Shown here: in pieces, positions 20,065-29,049 of the stretch
How the letters are laid out: the number at the start of each line of letters is the position of its first letter
Position numbering within the stretch: position 1 is the first letter of the stretch
From: Flavobacteriales bacterium
GTDB taxonomy: Bacteria; Bacteroidota; Bacteroidia; Flavobacteriales_G; Salibacteraceae
Direction of reading: 5' to 3'
Assembly (NCBI GenBank): GCA_013204105.1
Contig: JABMOM010000023.1
Coordinates: forward strand, 1-64,000
Length of the DNA stretch: 64,000 bases
The notes under the pieces: generated by a model
Databases searched by the model: none
Told to the model about the DNA's origin: nothing
Seen by the model: the letters and a program-made list of their open reading frames with translations, nothing else
Position numbers and translations under genes: made by a program

Positions 20065-20784
20065 TTAACCCCGCATCAATGCAGCGGCGATGACTACTGC
20101 AATTGCCGCGGTTTCCGTTCGCAGGCGTTTTTGTCCAAGGTCTAAACCATGACAACCAAGCGCATAGGCTCGGTTTACCTCTTCGGGACTGAAGTCTCCT
20201 TCGGGACCAATAAGAAGTTGCATTGCTTCACCTGCGGGTACGGCAATCAAGTCGGTAATCGGACGCCGGGTGATCGCATCATGACAGTGAGCAATCCATG
20301 TGTTAGCTCCTGCATTTTGGATGAAAGCATCAAAGCGCTGGGGTTCTTCGATTACAGGAACCCACAGTGCCTTGCTCTGTTTCGCGGCACTCAATGCAAT
20401 GCGATCGAGTCGGTCCAAGCGCAATTTGGAACGTTCGGAGTGTTCAGAAAAGATTGGAACGATGCGGTCTACACCCACTTCAACGGCTTTTTCAATCACC
20501 CATTCGAAGCGCGCGATGTTTTTCGTTGGCGCAACGGCCAGGGTCAAGGAAGTGACAGGTGCCTCTGTGCGCTTGACCAGCTGTAGGTCACTTACCTCAA
20601 AGCGTTTCTTAGAAGGAAGTGCCTTCCCTTCGTAAAGGCCGCCTTTTCCGTCGACAACGTGCACGGGGTCTCCCAGTTGAATGCGAAGTACGCGTGCATG
20701 CTTCCCCTCTTCGCTGTCGAGCTCCACCGTGTTTCCTTCGGATGCGGAAGAAGAATAAAAGCGAGGTAAGTCCTGAATGCTCAT
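20065..20784 (-). CDS. rsmE: 16S rRNA (uracil-1498-N3)-methyltransferase RsmE
   Basis: A 239-residue SPOUT methyltransferase modifying U1498 of 16S rRNA. The N-terminal PUA-like domain includes EGKHARVLRIQLGD. The SPOUT knot carries LLIGPEGDFSPEEV and LGQKRLRTETAAIAV, which bind SAM. ATG 20784 (MSIQDLPRFYS) is preferred to the track start at 20808, which falls in the promoter/terminator region. TACCTTCG at 20789-20796 (minus) lies just upstream. Confidence 0.93.
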   Translation of the reverse strand: MSIQDLPRFYSSSASEGNTVELDSEEGKHARVLRIQLGDPVHVVDGKGGLYEGKALPSKKRFEVSDLQLVKRTEAPVTSLTLAVAPTKNIARFEWVIEKAVEVGVDRIVPIFSEHSERSKLRLDRLDRIALSAAKQSKALWVPVIEEPQRFDAFIQNAGANTWIAHCHDAITRRPITDLIAVPAGEAMQLLIGPEGDFSPEEVNRAYALGCHGLDLGQKRLRTETAAIAVVIAAALMRG

Positions 20785-20805
20785 AGGCCGAAGGTAGTGC
20801 GGAAA

Positions 20806-20833
20806 CAAAAAAGCCCCGCCATGCGGGGCTTTA
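20806..20833 (-). terminator. Rho-independent terminator after pckA
   Basis: On the minus strand AGCCCCGC, a three-base loop, GCGGGGCT, then a run of T. It lies 19 bases beyond the pckA stop. Confidence 0.9.
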
Positions 20834-20851
20834 ATCTTTCATTGCTTTGGA

Positions 20852-22468
20852 TCAGGCTGTCTGTGCAATGTTGGGTGCAGCTGCCATGATCTCATCGCTT
20901 GCGTCAGAGGCAAATATTTCGAAATTCTTCACGAATGCGTTTGCCAATGTATTCGCCTTCTTATCGTAGGCGGATTGATCTGTCCAGGTGTTTCGGGGAT
21001 CCAAGATCGCCGCAGGTACGTCAGGGCAAGAAGTCGGCATGTTCAATCCGAATACTTCGTGTTCTTTGTAATCTACGTCGTTCAATTGTCCCGTCAATGC
21101 TGCTGTGATCATGGCACGCGTATACTTGAGTTTGATGCGTGATCCAACGCCATATTCACCGCCACTCCAGCCAGTATTGATCAGCCAGATGTTTACGTTG
21201 TGCGCCTTCATTTTTTCGCCCAACATCTCCGCATACTTGGTAGGGTGCAGTGGTAGGAATGGGGCGCCGAAGCATGCTGAGAAGGTGGTTTGTGGCTCAG
21301 TTACTCCCTCCTCGGTTCCAGCAACTTTAGCGGTGTAACCAGAAATGAAGTGATACATCGCTTGACCAGGCGTCAACTTGGAAACGGGAGGTAGCACACC
21401 AAAGGCATCAGCCGTAAGGAAGAAGATGTTTTGAGGAATACCGCCGGATGAAGGCACTGCGATTCCTTCGATGTGATCGATGGGATAGCTTACTCTTGTG
21501 TTCTCGGTTTTCGAGCTGTTTTCGAAATCTACCTTGGTCGTTCCTTCAAACACTTCGATGTTTTCTAACAGGGCGCCAAACTTGATGGCCTTCCAAATCT
21601 CCGGTTCTTTCTCCTCTGTAAGGTCGATGCATTTCGCGTAACACCCGCCTTCAAAATTGAAGATGCCATTTTCGGTCCAGCCATGCTCATCGTCTCCGAT
21701 CAACGCGCGATTTGGATCTGCGGAGAGGGTCGTTTTTCCAGTACCAGACAAGCCAAAGAAAACGGCTGTATCACCATCCTTGCCCGTGTTGGCAGAGCAG
21801 TGCATGCTGAGCACGCCTTTGTCTTGCGGAAGCACATAGTTGAGAACGGTGAAGATGCCTTTCTTGATCTCGCCGGTATACCCAGAACCACCGATCAATG
21901 CGATTTTACGCGTGAAGTCGAGGATGGAGAAATTGTGCTGGCGTGTCCCGTCGATCTCTGGAACGCCATGGAAATTGGGGAGACACAAGACGGTCCATTC
22001 CGGTTCGAACGTTTCGATCTCTTCGCCGGTAGGACGAATGAACATGTTGCTTGCGAAAATGCTGCTCCATGCAAATTCCGTGATGACGCGGATGTTCAAC
22101 TTGTGTGCAGGGTCAGCACAAGCGATGCAATCGCGCACATATATGTCTCTGTTTTGTGTGTAAGCCTTCATGCGATTCATGAGGGGCTCAATGTGAGCGG
22201 GGTCGAAGGGAGTATTGAAGCTTCCTTCCCACCAAACAGTGTTTTCAGTGTTGGCGTCTTTCACGATGAACCTATCCTTGGGAGATCTTCCCGTAAATTC
22301 TCCAGTGTCAATCGCCAAAGCACCTGTTTCAGTGAGAAATCCTTCTCCTTGGAGGATCACATCTTCCACAAGTTCTGCGGGATCCACATTCCAGTATGCG
22401 TTGCGTACGTTCCCTAAGCCGAAATCGGCAACTGAGGCGTTCTTAGCCTTTCTTCCGTATTCGTTCAT
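20852..22468 (-). CDS. pckA: Phosphoenolpyruvate carboxykinase (ATP)
   Basis: A 538-residue enzyme converting oxaloacetate and ATP to phosphoenolpyruvate and CO2, the entry to gluconeogenesis. The kinase-1a loop is GLSGTGKTTLSADPNR, the metal site includes the following IGDDEHGW, and FTGRSPKDRF is the substrate-binding arginine loop. Length is normal for ATP-type enzymes. Its leader carries a 20-bp tandem repeat and an inverted repeat, which suggests metabolic regulation. A strong terminator follows. Confidence 0.97.
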   Translation of the reverse strand: MNEYGRKAKNASVADFGLGNVRNAYWNVDPAELVEDVILQGEGFLTETGALAIDTGEFTGRSPKDRFIVKDANTENTVWWEGSFNTPFDPAHIEPLMNRMKAYTQNRDIYVRDCIACADPAHKLNIRVITEFAWSSIFASNMFIRPTGEEIETFEPEWTVLCLPNFHGVPEIDGTRQHNFSILDFTRKIALIGGSGYTGEIKKGIFTVLNYVLPQDKGVLSMHCSANTGKDGDTAVFFGLSGTGKTTLSADPNRALIGDDEHGWTENGIFNFEGGCYAKCIDLTEEKEPEIWKAIKFGALLENIEVFEGTTKVDFENSSKTENTRVSYPIDHIEGIAVPSSGGIPQNIFFLTADAFGVLPPVSKLTPGQAMYHFISGYTAKVAGTEEGVTEPQTTFSACFGAPFLPLHPTKYAEMLGEKMKAHNVNIWLINTGWSGGEYGVGSRIKLKYTRAMITAALTGQLNDVDYKEHEVFGLNMPTSCPDVPAAILDPRNTWTDQSAYDKKANTLANAFVKNFEIFASDASDEIMAAAPNIAQTA

Positions 22469-22500
22469 ATTTGTGATTTGTGATTAACTTAATATCGTGT

Positions 22501-22540
22501 GTTAAGCATTTGTGAACTGCGTTAACCGTTTGTGAACTGC
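22501..22540 (-). promoter_or_regulatory. 20-bp tandem repeat upstream of pckA
   Basis: On the plus strand GTTAAGCATTTGTGAACTGC (22501-22520) is followed directly by GTTAACCGTTTGTGAACTGC (22521-22540), 18 of 20 bases identical. Two more TTGTGA words lie at 22472-22477 and 22479-22484. A 20-bp period keeps both copies on about the same face of the helix, as expected for two bound regulator dimers; TTGTGA resembles CRP-family half-sites. Confidence 0.6.
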
Positions 22541-22543
22541 AAA

Positions 22544-22568
22544 GTTTGGCAATGATTTCTCGCCAAAC
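22544..22568 (-). promoter_or_regulatory. Inverted repeat GTTTGGC-N11-GCCAAAC upstream of pckA
   Basis: A perfect 7-bp inverted repeat with an 11-base spacer, next to the tandem repeat. It may be an operator. Its minus-strand TTTGG also fits a -33 element with CAAACTTTG as a poor -7, so it could overlap the promoter. Confidence 0.5.
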
Positions 22569-22600
22569 CTTGATTTTCCTCAGATTTTATACACAAAAAC

Positions 22601-23008
22601 TCACTTCTTTTTGTGAAGAATGAGTCGAGCTGCGTCGGCAAAGAGAAGGCTCCAGCCGCTTATCAAGAATAATCCGCCAATTGGCGTGATCGGGCCCAAC
22701 CATGAAATGTGGACGCCGAGTACCTCCTGGAGGTTGAGTAGATAGATCGAAAAGGAGAACAGCACGATCCCGATTCCAAACAAAGTGGTGATCCACTTTT
22801 CAAACTTGAGATGAAACGTGTGTCCTTTCATTGCGATGACGATAAGCGCCAGCGCATGGTACATCTGATAGCGCACGCCGGTTTCGAAGGATTGCAATTG
22901 TTCAGGAGAGAGGAGTCCCTTCAAACCATGGGCGCCAAAAGCACCGATGATTACCGCCGTGAGGGCAAAAAAGGAACCGAAAAGTAGATGATAGGGCTTC
23001 ACCTTCAT
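22601..23008 (-). CDS. DUF423 family membrane protein
   Basis: A 135-residue protein with four predicted transmembrane helices. FGAHGLKGLLSPEQLQSFETGVRYQMYHALAL is the DUF423 hallmark (quoted in part: GAFGAHGL, RYQMYHALAL). The family is small, widespread (E. coli YgdD) and uncharacterised. It ends in LILHKKK. TACCTTCG at 23028-23035 on the minus strand may be its -7 element. Confidence 0.88.
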   Translation of the reverse strand: MKVKPYHLLFGSFFALTAVIIGAFGAHGLKGLLSPEQLQSFETGVRYQMYHALALIVIAMKGHTFHLKFEKWITTLFGIGIVLFSFSIYLLNLQEVLGVHISWLGPITPIGGLFLISGWSLLFADAARLILHKKK

Positions 23009-23068
23009 GCGCTTTCGTTTGTGGATGCGAAGGTAAAAACGATACGAATAAGCAGGGCACTGTCTTTT

Positions 23069-24757
23069 CTATCGAAACGTCACCCCCAAGGATTTGATCA
23101 CCTCGCTGGAAGGAATGCCAAAGCCGATGCCTTCCACGCCACCTCCGATGATCTTGGAAGTCACAATGCCAACCACTTGTCCGTACATGTCAAACATTGG
23201 CCCCCCGCTGTTGCCGGGACTAATGCCCGCATCCGTTTGGATCATTTTTCGTCCGTCGATCAATCGGATGCCAGATACTACGCCTCGCGAAACCGATTGC
23301 GAGAGGTCTTCTTGCGCCGGTGTGCCAATCACAAGGATCTCTTCGCCCAAGTCGGGTTGGGTAGTGGTCATGGTCAAGTAAGGATATCCATCGCCGGGGA
23401 CCTTCAATAAGGCAACATCGACGTCCACATCAATGCTTACCACCTCTGGCGTAAAGGAAAATCCATTCGCGAATTTGACTTTTAAGTCATTGAAACCATC
23501 TACCACGTGTGCGTTGGTCATGATGTATCCATCTTCCGTCACGACGAACCCGCTGCCGTGTCCGGCATTGTTGAGGATGGTAACCACGGCATCCTTATGC
23601 TCCGCCGCAATCTCTGAAATGCCGTATAGCTTCTCTCTACTGTTCGATGACAATGCGACGCCGCTGGATCCGCTGCCTTCGCCTTCCTGATTCGCGGCAA
23701 TCGGTGTAGAACCATCCTTTTTCATCAATTCTCTGAAGGCTGGATCCATACCCAAAGAATAAATGCTGTGTCGCAAGGCCCGATAGACTGGTGTAGCTCC
23801 CCCATCGGCTTGTGCGCTTCCTTTGGATTTGATCGTTGTGAAGTATTCGATCTTCTTCGTCTTTGGGTGCAGCACCCGCCAAGTAGTTTCCAGTTCACAA
23901 TCTGTATGGTACGAAGAGATCGTTTCCATGTAGATGTCATAATCGAGTCGTTTGATCTCTGCCTCAATGAGGTAAGATTCACGACCGGATTGAGGCATCT
24001 CTTCGTTGAGGTTTCTCAGTCCTGGAATGTTCAGTCCAAGGTCGTTCATATCGTTATTGGCTTGTACTTGCAGATCTTCAAAGGACACATTCACTGATTG
24101 TTCCCAATTGATATCCGAGAATACGGTTCCCCGCTTGTTGTGCATGCCTCCGATCTTTGTGCCCGGATCTATCTTGATGTTTACCCGATTTACCTGCGTG
24201 GTGATCACTTCATCGGGATTGAAAGGTGCTGGCAATTTGTAGAGCTCGACATTGACCTCTTTGTCGATACGATACATAGCACCTGTCAAGGCGTCCACGC
24301 CGAAAGGAATAGCTGGTATAAGCCAAGAGAAGCTGGCGGTCAAGAGTCCAATTGTAAATTGGGGTTCTTTATATTCTTCATACTCGATTGGATCGCCAGG
24401 AATGGAATTATCGATATAAGTGGTTTTCTGTGAAGCCAGGACGATTCCGGTTAACATCGCAACAGGAAAAAGCACCATGTTGCCCCACACAAGAGGGTTG
24501 ATACGGCGGGTGAAATCATACTCCACTTTCTCATATCCTTCCATCGCTACTTCTAAAGCGTGCCGTTTTTTACGTGAAAGTTTTACCGTTTCTCCGCTTT
24601 GCACTTCCATTTCATCGTCGATCAACAGCACTGCTTCGGGAACGTTGGTGTTGATACGTACACCTTGTTTTGATCCACTGATCAGGGTCGCACAAGAAGT
24701 AAGCAGGAAAGAGGTCATTAGAATCAATGCAGACAAAGCGAGGAATGGTAGTCTCAT
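23069..24757 (-). CDS. Lipoprotein with PEGA-like N-terminus fused to an S1C (trypsin-like) protease
   Basis: A 562-residue protein. The signal ends in the lipobox LTSC at about residue 22. Residues about 30-180 resemble PEGA-containing lipoproteins with glycine-rich hydrophobic stretches (PLVWGNMVLFPVAMLTGIV, IPFGVDALTGAMY). A middle region (about 190-370) is unrecognised. Residues about 385-562 are an HtrA-type protease with His in TNAHVV, Asp in DVDVALL and Ser in GNSGGP. There is no PDZ domain. Envelope attachment is inferred; the substrate is unknown. It is divergent from the saccharopine dehydrogenase gene. Confidence 0.82.
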   Translation of the reverse strand: MRLPFLALSALILMTSFLLTSCATLISGSKQGVRINTNVPEAVLLIDDEMEVQSGETVKLSRKKRHALEVAMEGYEKVEYDFTRRINPLVWGNMVLFPVAMLTGIVLASQKTTYIDNSIPGDPIEYEEYKEPQFTIGLLTASFSWLIPAIPFGVDALTGAMYRIDKEVNVELYKLPAPFNPDEVITTQVNRVNIKIDPGTKIGGMHNKRGTVFSDINWEQSVNVSFEDLQVQANNDMNDLGLNIPGLRNLNEEMPQSGRESYLIEAEIKRLDYDIYMETISSYHTDCELETTWRVLHPKTKKIEYFTTIKSKGSAQADGGATPVYRALRHSIYSLGMDPAFRELMKKDGSTPIAANQEGEGSGSSGVALSSNSREKLYGISEIAAEHKDAVVTILNNAGHGSGFVVTEDGYIMTNAHVVDGFNDLKVKFANGFSFTPEVVSIDVDVDVALLKVPGDGYPYLTMTTTQPDLGEEILVIGTPAQEDLSQSVSRGVVSGIRLIDGRKMIQTDAGISPGNSGGPMFDMYGQVVGIVTSKIIGGGVEGIGFGIPSSEVIKSLGVTFR

Positions 24758-24840
24758 AAAACAATGTTTGTACGAAGATGCTGAATACGATCCTTTTGGA
24801 GATGTGGATAAGTCTGTTTATCTAGCTGGTCTACATCATT

Positions 24841-24848
24841 TACATTCG
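24841..24848 (+). promoter_or_regulatory. -7 promoter element of the saccharopine dehydrogenase gene
   Basis: TACATTCG, a one-base variant of TAnnTTTG, 18 bases before ATG 24867, with TTTA at 24817-24820 (spacing 20) near the -33 site. Confidence 0.5.
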
Positions 24849-24866
24849 CTTCAAACGACAAGTAAA

Positions 24867-26213
24867 ATGCGAACCATCGTAGTATTTGGTGCCGGAATGA
24901 GCGCCTCGGTTTTGATCGACTACCTTCTTGAGAACGCGGAGAAAGAAGATTGGAAAGTCAGGGTTGGAGATCACAAGCTGGAAAATGCAACGGCGAAAGT
25001 GCGAGGACGCAATCGAGGAGAAGCCTTTGCTTTTGATGTGAAGAATGAATTTCAGCGGCTCAACGAAATTTCAGAAGCAGACCTTGTTATTTCCATGCTT
25101 CCGGCGCACATGCACGAAGACGTCGCACGGCAATGCATAGCATTGCACACACCCATGGTCACAGCATCTTATGTATCTGAAAGCATGCAGAGCTTTGATG
25201 AAGAAGCGAAAGAAGCGGGGGTGATTATCATGAACGAGATTGGTGTGGACCCGGGTATCGACCACATGAGCGCCATGCGCGTAATCGACCGCATCCATGC
25301 GCAAGGCGGAAAAATGATCCAGTTCGAGAGCTTTACCGGCGGACTTGTCGCTCCGGAATCTGACGATAATCCATGGAATTACAAGTTTGCTTGGAACCCG
25401 CGCAACGTCGTTTTGGCAGGCGCAGGTGGATCCGTGAAATTCAAGCAGGAAGGACGCTATAAATACATTCCATACCACCAGCTCTTTCGTCGAACCGAAG
25501 TGATTGAGCTTCCTGGATTTGGACGGTTTGAAGGCTACGCGAACAGAGATTCACTGAAATACCGCGAGGCCTATGGGTTGAAAGACATCCCTACGATTTA
25601 CCGCGGAACCTTCCGCCGACCTGGTTTCTGCCGTGCCTGGGATGTGTTTGTAAAACTCGGCGCCACTGACGATAGCTATGTGATCGAAGATTCTGAGAAT
25701 ATGACTTACCGTCAATTCTTGAATTCTTTTCTAGCCTACAATCCGGATGATTCTGTGGAACTCAAATTGATGCACTACCTTAAGATCGACCAGGACAGCG
25801 AAATCATACATAAACTGGAGTGGTTGGACCTCTTCAAGGAGATCAAGATTGGCATCCCACGCGCCACACCAGCACAGGTATTGCAGCATATCCTTGAACG
25901 GAAATGGACGATGACCGATACAGACTTGGACATGATCGTTATGTACCACCTTTTTGGTTATGAGCTGGATGGCGAGCGCCATGCGCTTGAATCGTACATG
26001 GTCATCAAAGGAGAAGATCGGGTGCGCACGGCAATGGCGAAGACCGTGGGTCTGCCAGTCGGGATCGCAGCGAAAATGATTTTGAATGGTAAGATATCTA
26101 CCCCTGGTATTCACATTCCCATCAACAGAGAGATCTACGAACCGGTGCTGGAGGAATTAGAAGCCTACGGAATTGAGTTCGCAGAAAGGGAAGTTTCCTA
26201 TAACGGTTATTGA
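24867..26213 (+). CDS. Saccharopine dehydrogenase family protein
   Basis: A 448-residue NAD(P)-binding oxidoreductase. The Rossmann motif VVFGAGMSASVLIDYL is at the N-terminus, and VGVDPGIDHMSAM-type sequence (IGVDPGIDHM) and the glycine-rich FTGGLVAPESDDNPW are saccharopine reductase features. It probably acts in lysine breakdown or an alternative lysine step, but relatives include carboxynorspermidine dehydrogenases. The track start at 24420 overlaps the divergent lipoprotein gene; ATG 24867 is directly before the Rossmann strand. The 3' end overlaps lptD by seven bases. Confidence 0.88.
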   Translation: MRTIVVFGAGMSASVLIDYLLENAEKEDWKVRVGDHKLENATAKVRGRNRGEAFAFDVKNEFQRLNEISEADLVISMLPAHMHEDVARQCIALHTPMVTASYVSESMQSFDEEAKEAGVIIMNEIGVDPGIDHMSAMRVIDRIHAQGGKMIQFESFTGGLVAPESDDNPWNYKFAWNPRNVVLAGAGGSVKFKQEGRYKYIPYHQLFRRTEVIELPGFGRFEGYANRDSLKYREAYGLKDIPTIYRGTFRRPGFCRAWDVFVKLGATDDSYVIEDSENMTYRQFLNSFLAYNPDDSVELKLMHYLKIDQDSEIIHKLEWLDLFKEIKIGIPRATPAQVLQHILERKWTMTDTDLDMIVMYHLFGYELDGERHALESYMVIKGEDRVRTAMAKTVGLPVGIAAKMILNGKISTPGIHIPINREIYEPVLEELEAYGIEFAEREVSYNGY

Positions 26214-28819
26214 TCCCTGTCGGGACGATTGTATTCCCACTTACGTGGAATCTTCAGCGCATCGAGCATGCCGGGTTTTACGTTGATCTGAAAGGTGTAG
26301 CGCTCGCGTATTCCGAAAGGTACAACGCCTAAACTAAACTCCCAGCAGTGTAAATCGCGGTAGATGTCGATCGACGTTTGGGTTACATCGAGCTTGGTTA
26401 TGTCAATACCCGTTCTATATCCGATCTGCCAATTCCTGGTCAGCTGCACCTGGCCTTGCAGGTCAAGGACCTGCCGGAAGTTTTCAGTCGTACCGTCGTT
26501 TGAGTATTGAATGTTGTAGCGTACGTTCATATTCCAAGGCAGAGAATAATCGATGAAATCTGTAAAGTAGCCGGCTGTAACAGCAGGGTCTTTCTCTTCC
26601 TTCTTGGGCAATTGGCCCTTCTTCTTCTTATTGTTCTTTGGTCGGATGTCATAGGTAAAGCGTACGACGGCGTTTGTCCATGTTCCAGCGCTCCCATTCT
26701 TATTATATTGAAACTGGTTAATGCGCGTTCCGTCTGCCGATCGGGCATAGGGATCCAACGTCGCATTGGCATCAATGCTCAAGCCGGGGACCACCTTGGT
26801 TCGGAAGGCAACGCGCAGCGGATTCCACTTTAGGCTATCTGCCGCCATCACATAAGAGGTGTTAAGGTTGAATGCATCGATCAAGCGCACTTTTTTCTCT
26901 TGTTGTTCATCGGTACTATCGCTGCGGTCACGGACTTTTAACTCCAATGTATTGATGAGGTTAAAGGTCACGACACCATTGCCTTGGGCCGCTGGTCGAT
27001 CCGAAAAGGCGCCCTGATCAAAATAGCTGTACTGCTCTGTTCTACCAAGGGTGTCTTTTTGCACTTCATCGTAGTATCCCCAGAATTCCTTGGTGTAATC
27101 TGGTCGGTAGCTGATGGAGGTCGACGGTGTGATCTGATGTCGCATGGCTTTGATCACCTCATTGCGAAAGATGTACGTGCCATAAATGTTGGTGTTCAAA
27201 CTCGCCGAAGCCGAACCGTCATAAAACCCATCCAATCCGTCCTGGTAATAAGCGCGAAGTTGAGCAGAGTCGGCGTCCCATTCTTTGCGCAAGGTTTTGC
27301 GATAGCCAACCAATCGGTGCGTTGTGGAAGGGGTGAGAGTGATGTACTTGAGGAGGGTGATGTTGGTGTTCATCGTGCTGTTCACCTTCACGCCATTTTG
27401 CATGGATCGGAGCATGCGATTTTTGTAATTGCTGAACACGGTATCCTCTTTTCCCTCCAGGCGATTGATGAGGTCGGCGCTACCTTGAACACCTATCCCT
27501 TCGAGACCTGATTTTTTCATGAAGCTGTTGGATGGACGAGGGCTGTCTCCTTTAAAAGGATAGATCCGAGCCATGTTCAAACTCGCCTGGGGTGCCCGAA
27601 TGGAGATGAATTGACGCTGCGTGTTCTGACTGCTCGACGCGGACATGATCAAGCTGAACGGTGAATTCTGGAAAGACTTCGAATACTTGATACTCGAGTT
27701 CATCTGACTTTTTAAGAAATCTTCCTGGGACGAGTTGAAGTCATTTCGATAGCCTTTACTCGATCCTACATCTACCGAAGCGCTGAACGATGTTCCTGGG
27801 CGGGCCTTGCTGTCCTGAGAGTGTGACCAACGCACGTTGAAGGTTCCTGTATTGCTGTAATCAGGATAGCCTTTTTCCGCAAACACCGTTTGGTTGTATC
27901 GAAGCGTATAGCCTCCTCGGAATTTATAGCGCTTGACATAGTTGCTGTTGATACTTGCGGCATAACCACCCCGCGTGTAAACGTCTCCTGTAATTGAAAA
28001 GTCCATGATCTCACCGACGCCAAAGTAGTAACCGCCGTTCATGATGCCGAAACCTTGATTGCTGGTATTGGTCCAAGTCGGCAATAGGATGCCGTTCGCC
28101 CTGCGATCGCTGTTGGGAAAGAATCCAAATGGAAGCACCAAGGGTGTGGGAATGTCTGCGATCGACAGGTATGCCGGCCCGGTGATGATCTTGTCCTTGG
28201 GGATGACCTTTAGCTTGCTCGCGTGGATATGGAAGTGAGGCTCGTCGTATTCGCACGTGGTGTACTTACCGTCTTGGATGTAGATGACCTCTCCGGTGTC
28301 GCGCTTCACGGTTTCTCCATGCAGGTAGCCGCCACTTTCCTGTGTCTTCACGTGCTTACTCAGGCCACGCTTGGTCTTAAAGTTATAGCGCATCTCACCT
28401 GCGTCAAACAACTGATCCCCTTGTGCGAAGACTGGTTCGCCAATCAGGTTGCCGTTGCTGTCGGGCAGCCCTGTAGCCCTAAGTTCGTTCTGCTGAAGGG
28501 AAATTTCAATGTATGCCGCCTTGAGTTCGATATCTCCATAAGTGGCCACTGCATTTCCGTAGAGGTATACCTTTTGGGCGTCCAGATCCACTTCCATGGA
28601 ATCGTCGCTCTGGTAGTTTACCTCGTAGTCAAGGCTGGACTTGCGCTTCGGTTTTCCTAGGGCCGAATCTCCCACAGCGACCAAACTGTCCAAATCGTCT
28701 TGATTTAGGCTCAACGTGTCCGATGAGATCGAGACCGAATCTGAATCGATGCTTTGCCCCATGGTAACCTCTGTGATGAGGAGAATGATAAGGCACACGA
28801 AGGGGATGATTCGCTTCAA
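26207..28819 (-). CDS. lptD: LPS-assembly outer membrane protein LptD
   Basis: An 870-residue outer-membrane protein that inserts lipopolysaccharide into the outer leaflet. The N-terminal LptA/OstA-like beta-jellyroll spans about 60-200 (DLDAQKVYLYGNAVATYGDIEL), followed by a large beta-barrel with many alternating aromatic strands. The track ATG at 28939 gives no signal peptide. TTG 28819 gives KRIIPFVCLIILLITEVTMGQ, a good signal peptide, and TAGATTTG lies 38 bases upstream. The disulphide pattern of E. coli LptD is not apparent. Confidence 0.88.
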   Translation of the reverse strand: MKRIIPFVCLIILLITEVTMGQSIDSDSVSISSDTLSLNQDDLDSLVAVGDSALGKPKRKSSLDYEVNYQSDDSMEVDLDAQKVYLYGNAVATYGDIELKAAYIEISLQQNELRATGLPDSNGNLIGEPVFAQGDQLFDAGEMRYNFKTKRGLSKHVKTQESGGYLHGETVKRDTGEVIYIQDGKYTTCEYDEPHFHIHASKLKVIPKDKIITGPAYLSIADIPTPLVLPFGFFPNSDRRANGILLPTWTNTSNQGFGIMNGGYYFGVGEIMDFSITGDVYTRGGYAASINSNYVKRYKFRGGYTLRYNQTVFAEKGYPDYSNTGTFNVRWSHSQDSKARPGTSFSASVDVGSSKGYRNDFNSSQEDFLKSQMNSSIKYSKSFQNSPFSLIMSASSSQNTQRQFISIRAPQASLNMARIYPFKGDSPRPSNSFMKKSGLEGIGVQGSADLINRLEGKEDTVFSNYKNRMLRSMQNGVKVNSTMNTNITLLKYITLTPSTTHRLVGYRKTLRKEWDADSAQLRAYYQDGLDGFYDGSASASLNTNIYGTYIFRNEVIKAMRHQITPSTSISYRPDYTKEFWGYYDEVQKDTLGRTEQYSYFDQGAFSDRPAAQGNGVVTFNLINTLELKVRDRSDSTDEQQEKKVRLIDAFNLNTSYVMAADSLKWNPLRVAFRTKVVPGLSIDANATLDPYARSADGTRINQFQYNKNGSAGTWTNAVVRFTYDIRPKNNKKKKGQLPKKEEKDPAVTAGYFTDFIDYSLPWNMNVRYNIQYSNDGTTENFRQVLDLQGQVQLTRNWQIGYRTGIDITKLDVTQTSIDIYRDLHCWEFSLGVVPFGIRERYTFQINVKPGMLDALKIPRKWEYNRPDRDQ

Positions 28820-28857
28820 GATTTGGGGGCTTGATCGAGGTTGAATTTTCGCGATTG

Positions 28858-28865
28858 CAAATCTA
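28858..28865 (-). promoter_or_regulatory. -7 promoter element of lptD
   Basis: TAGATTTG on the minus strand matches TAnnTTTG. It lies inside the long track ORF but upstream of the proposed TTG start, supporting the shorter gene. Confidence 0.5.
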
Positions 28866-29010
28866 AACGCTTCCTGGGGCGAAAATGGTCTCCTCTCACC
28901 TTCAAAAGTTGTTAATCCTAGGCTTCGCAAGTGGAGCACCCAATATCTCTATTAACATGCGCGGGTGAAATACTATCCAAACGTGCGATGTTCAGGCATG
29001 ACAGTGCATC

Positions 29011-29018
29011 TACATTTG
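29011..29018 (+). promoter_or_regulatory. -7 promoter element of the amidase operon
   Basis: TACATTTG matches TAnnTTTG and lies 31 bases before ATG 29050. Confidence 0.5.
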
Positions 29019-29049
29019 TTATCGGCAAGGTTTCTGCCCTGTTGTGAAC

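Noticed and set aside
24420-24866. 5' extension of the saccharopine dehydrogenase ORF
   Set aside because: Overlaps the divergent lipoprotein-protease gene and precedes the Rossmann start at ATG 24867.
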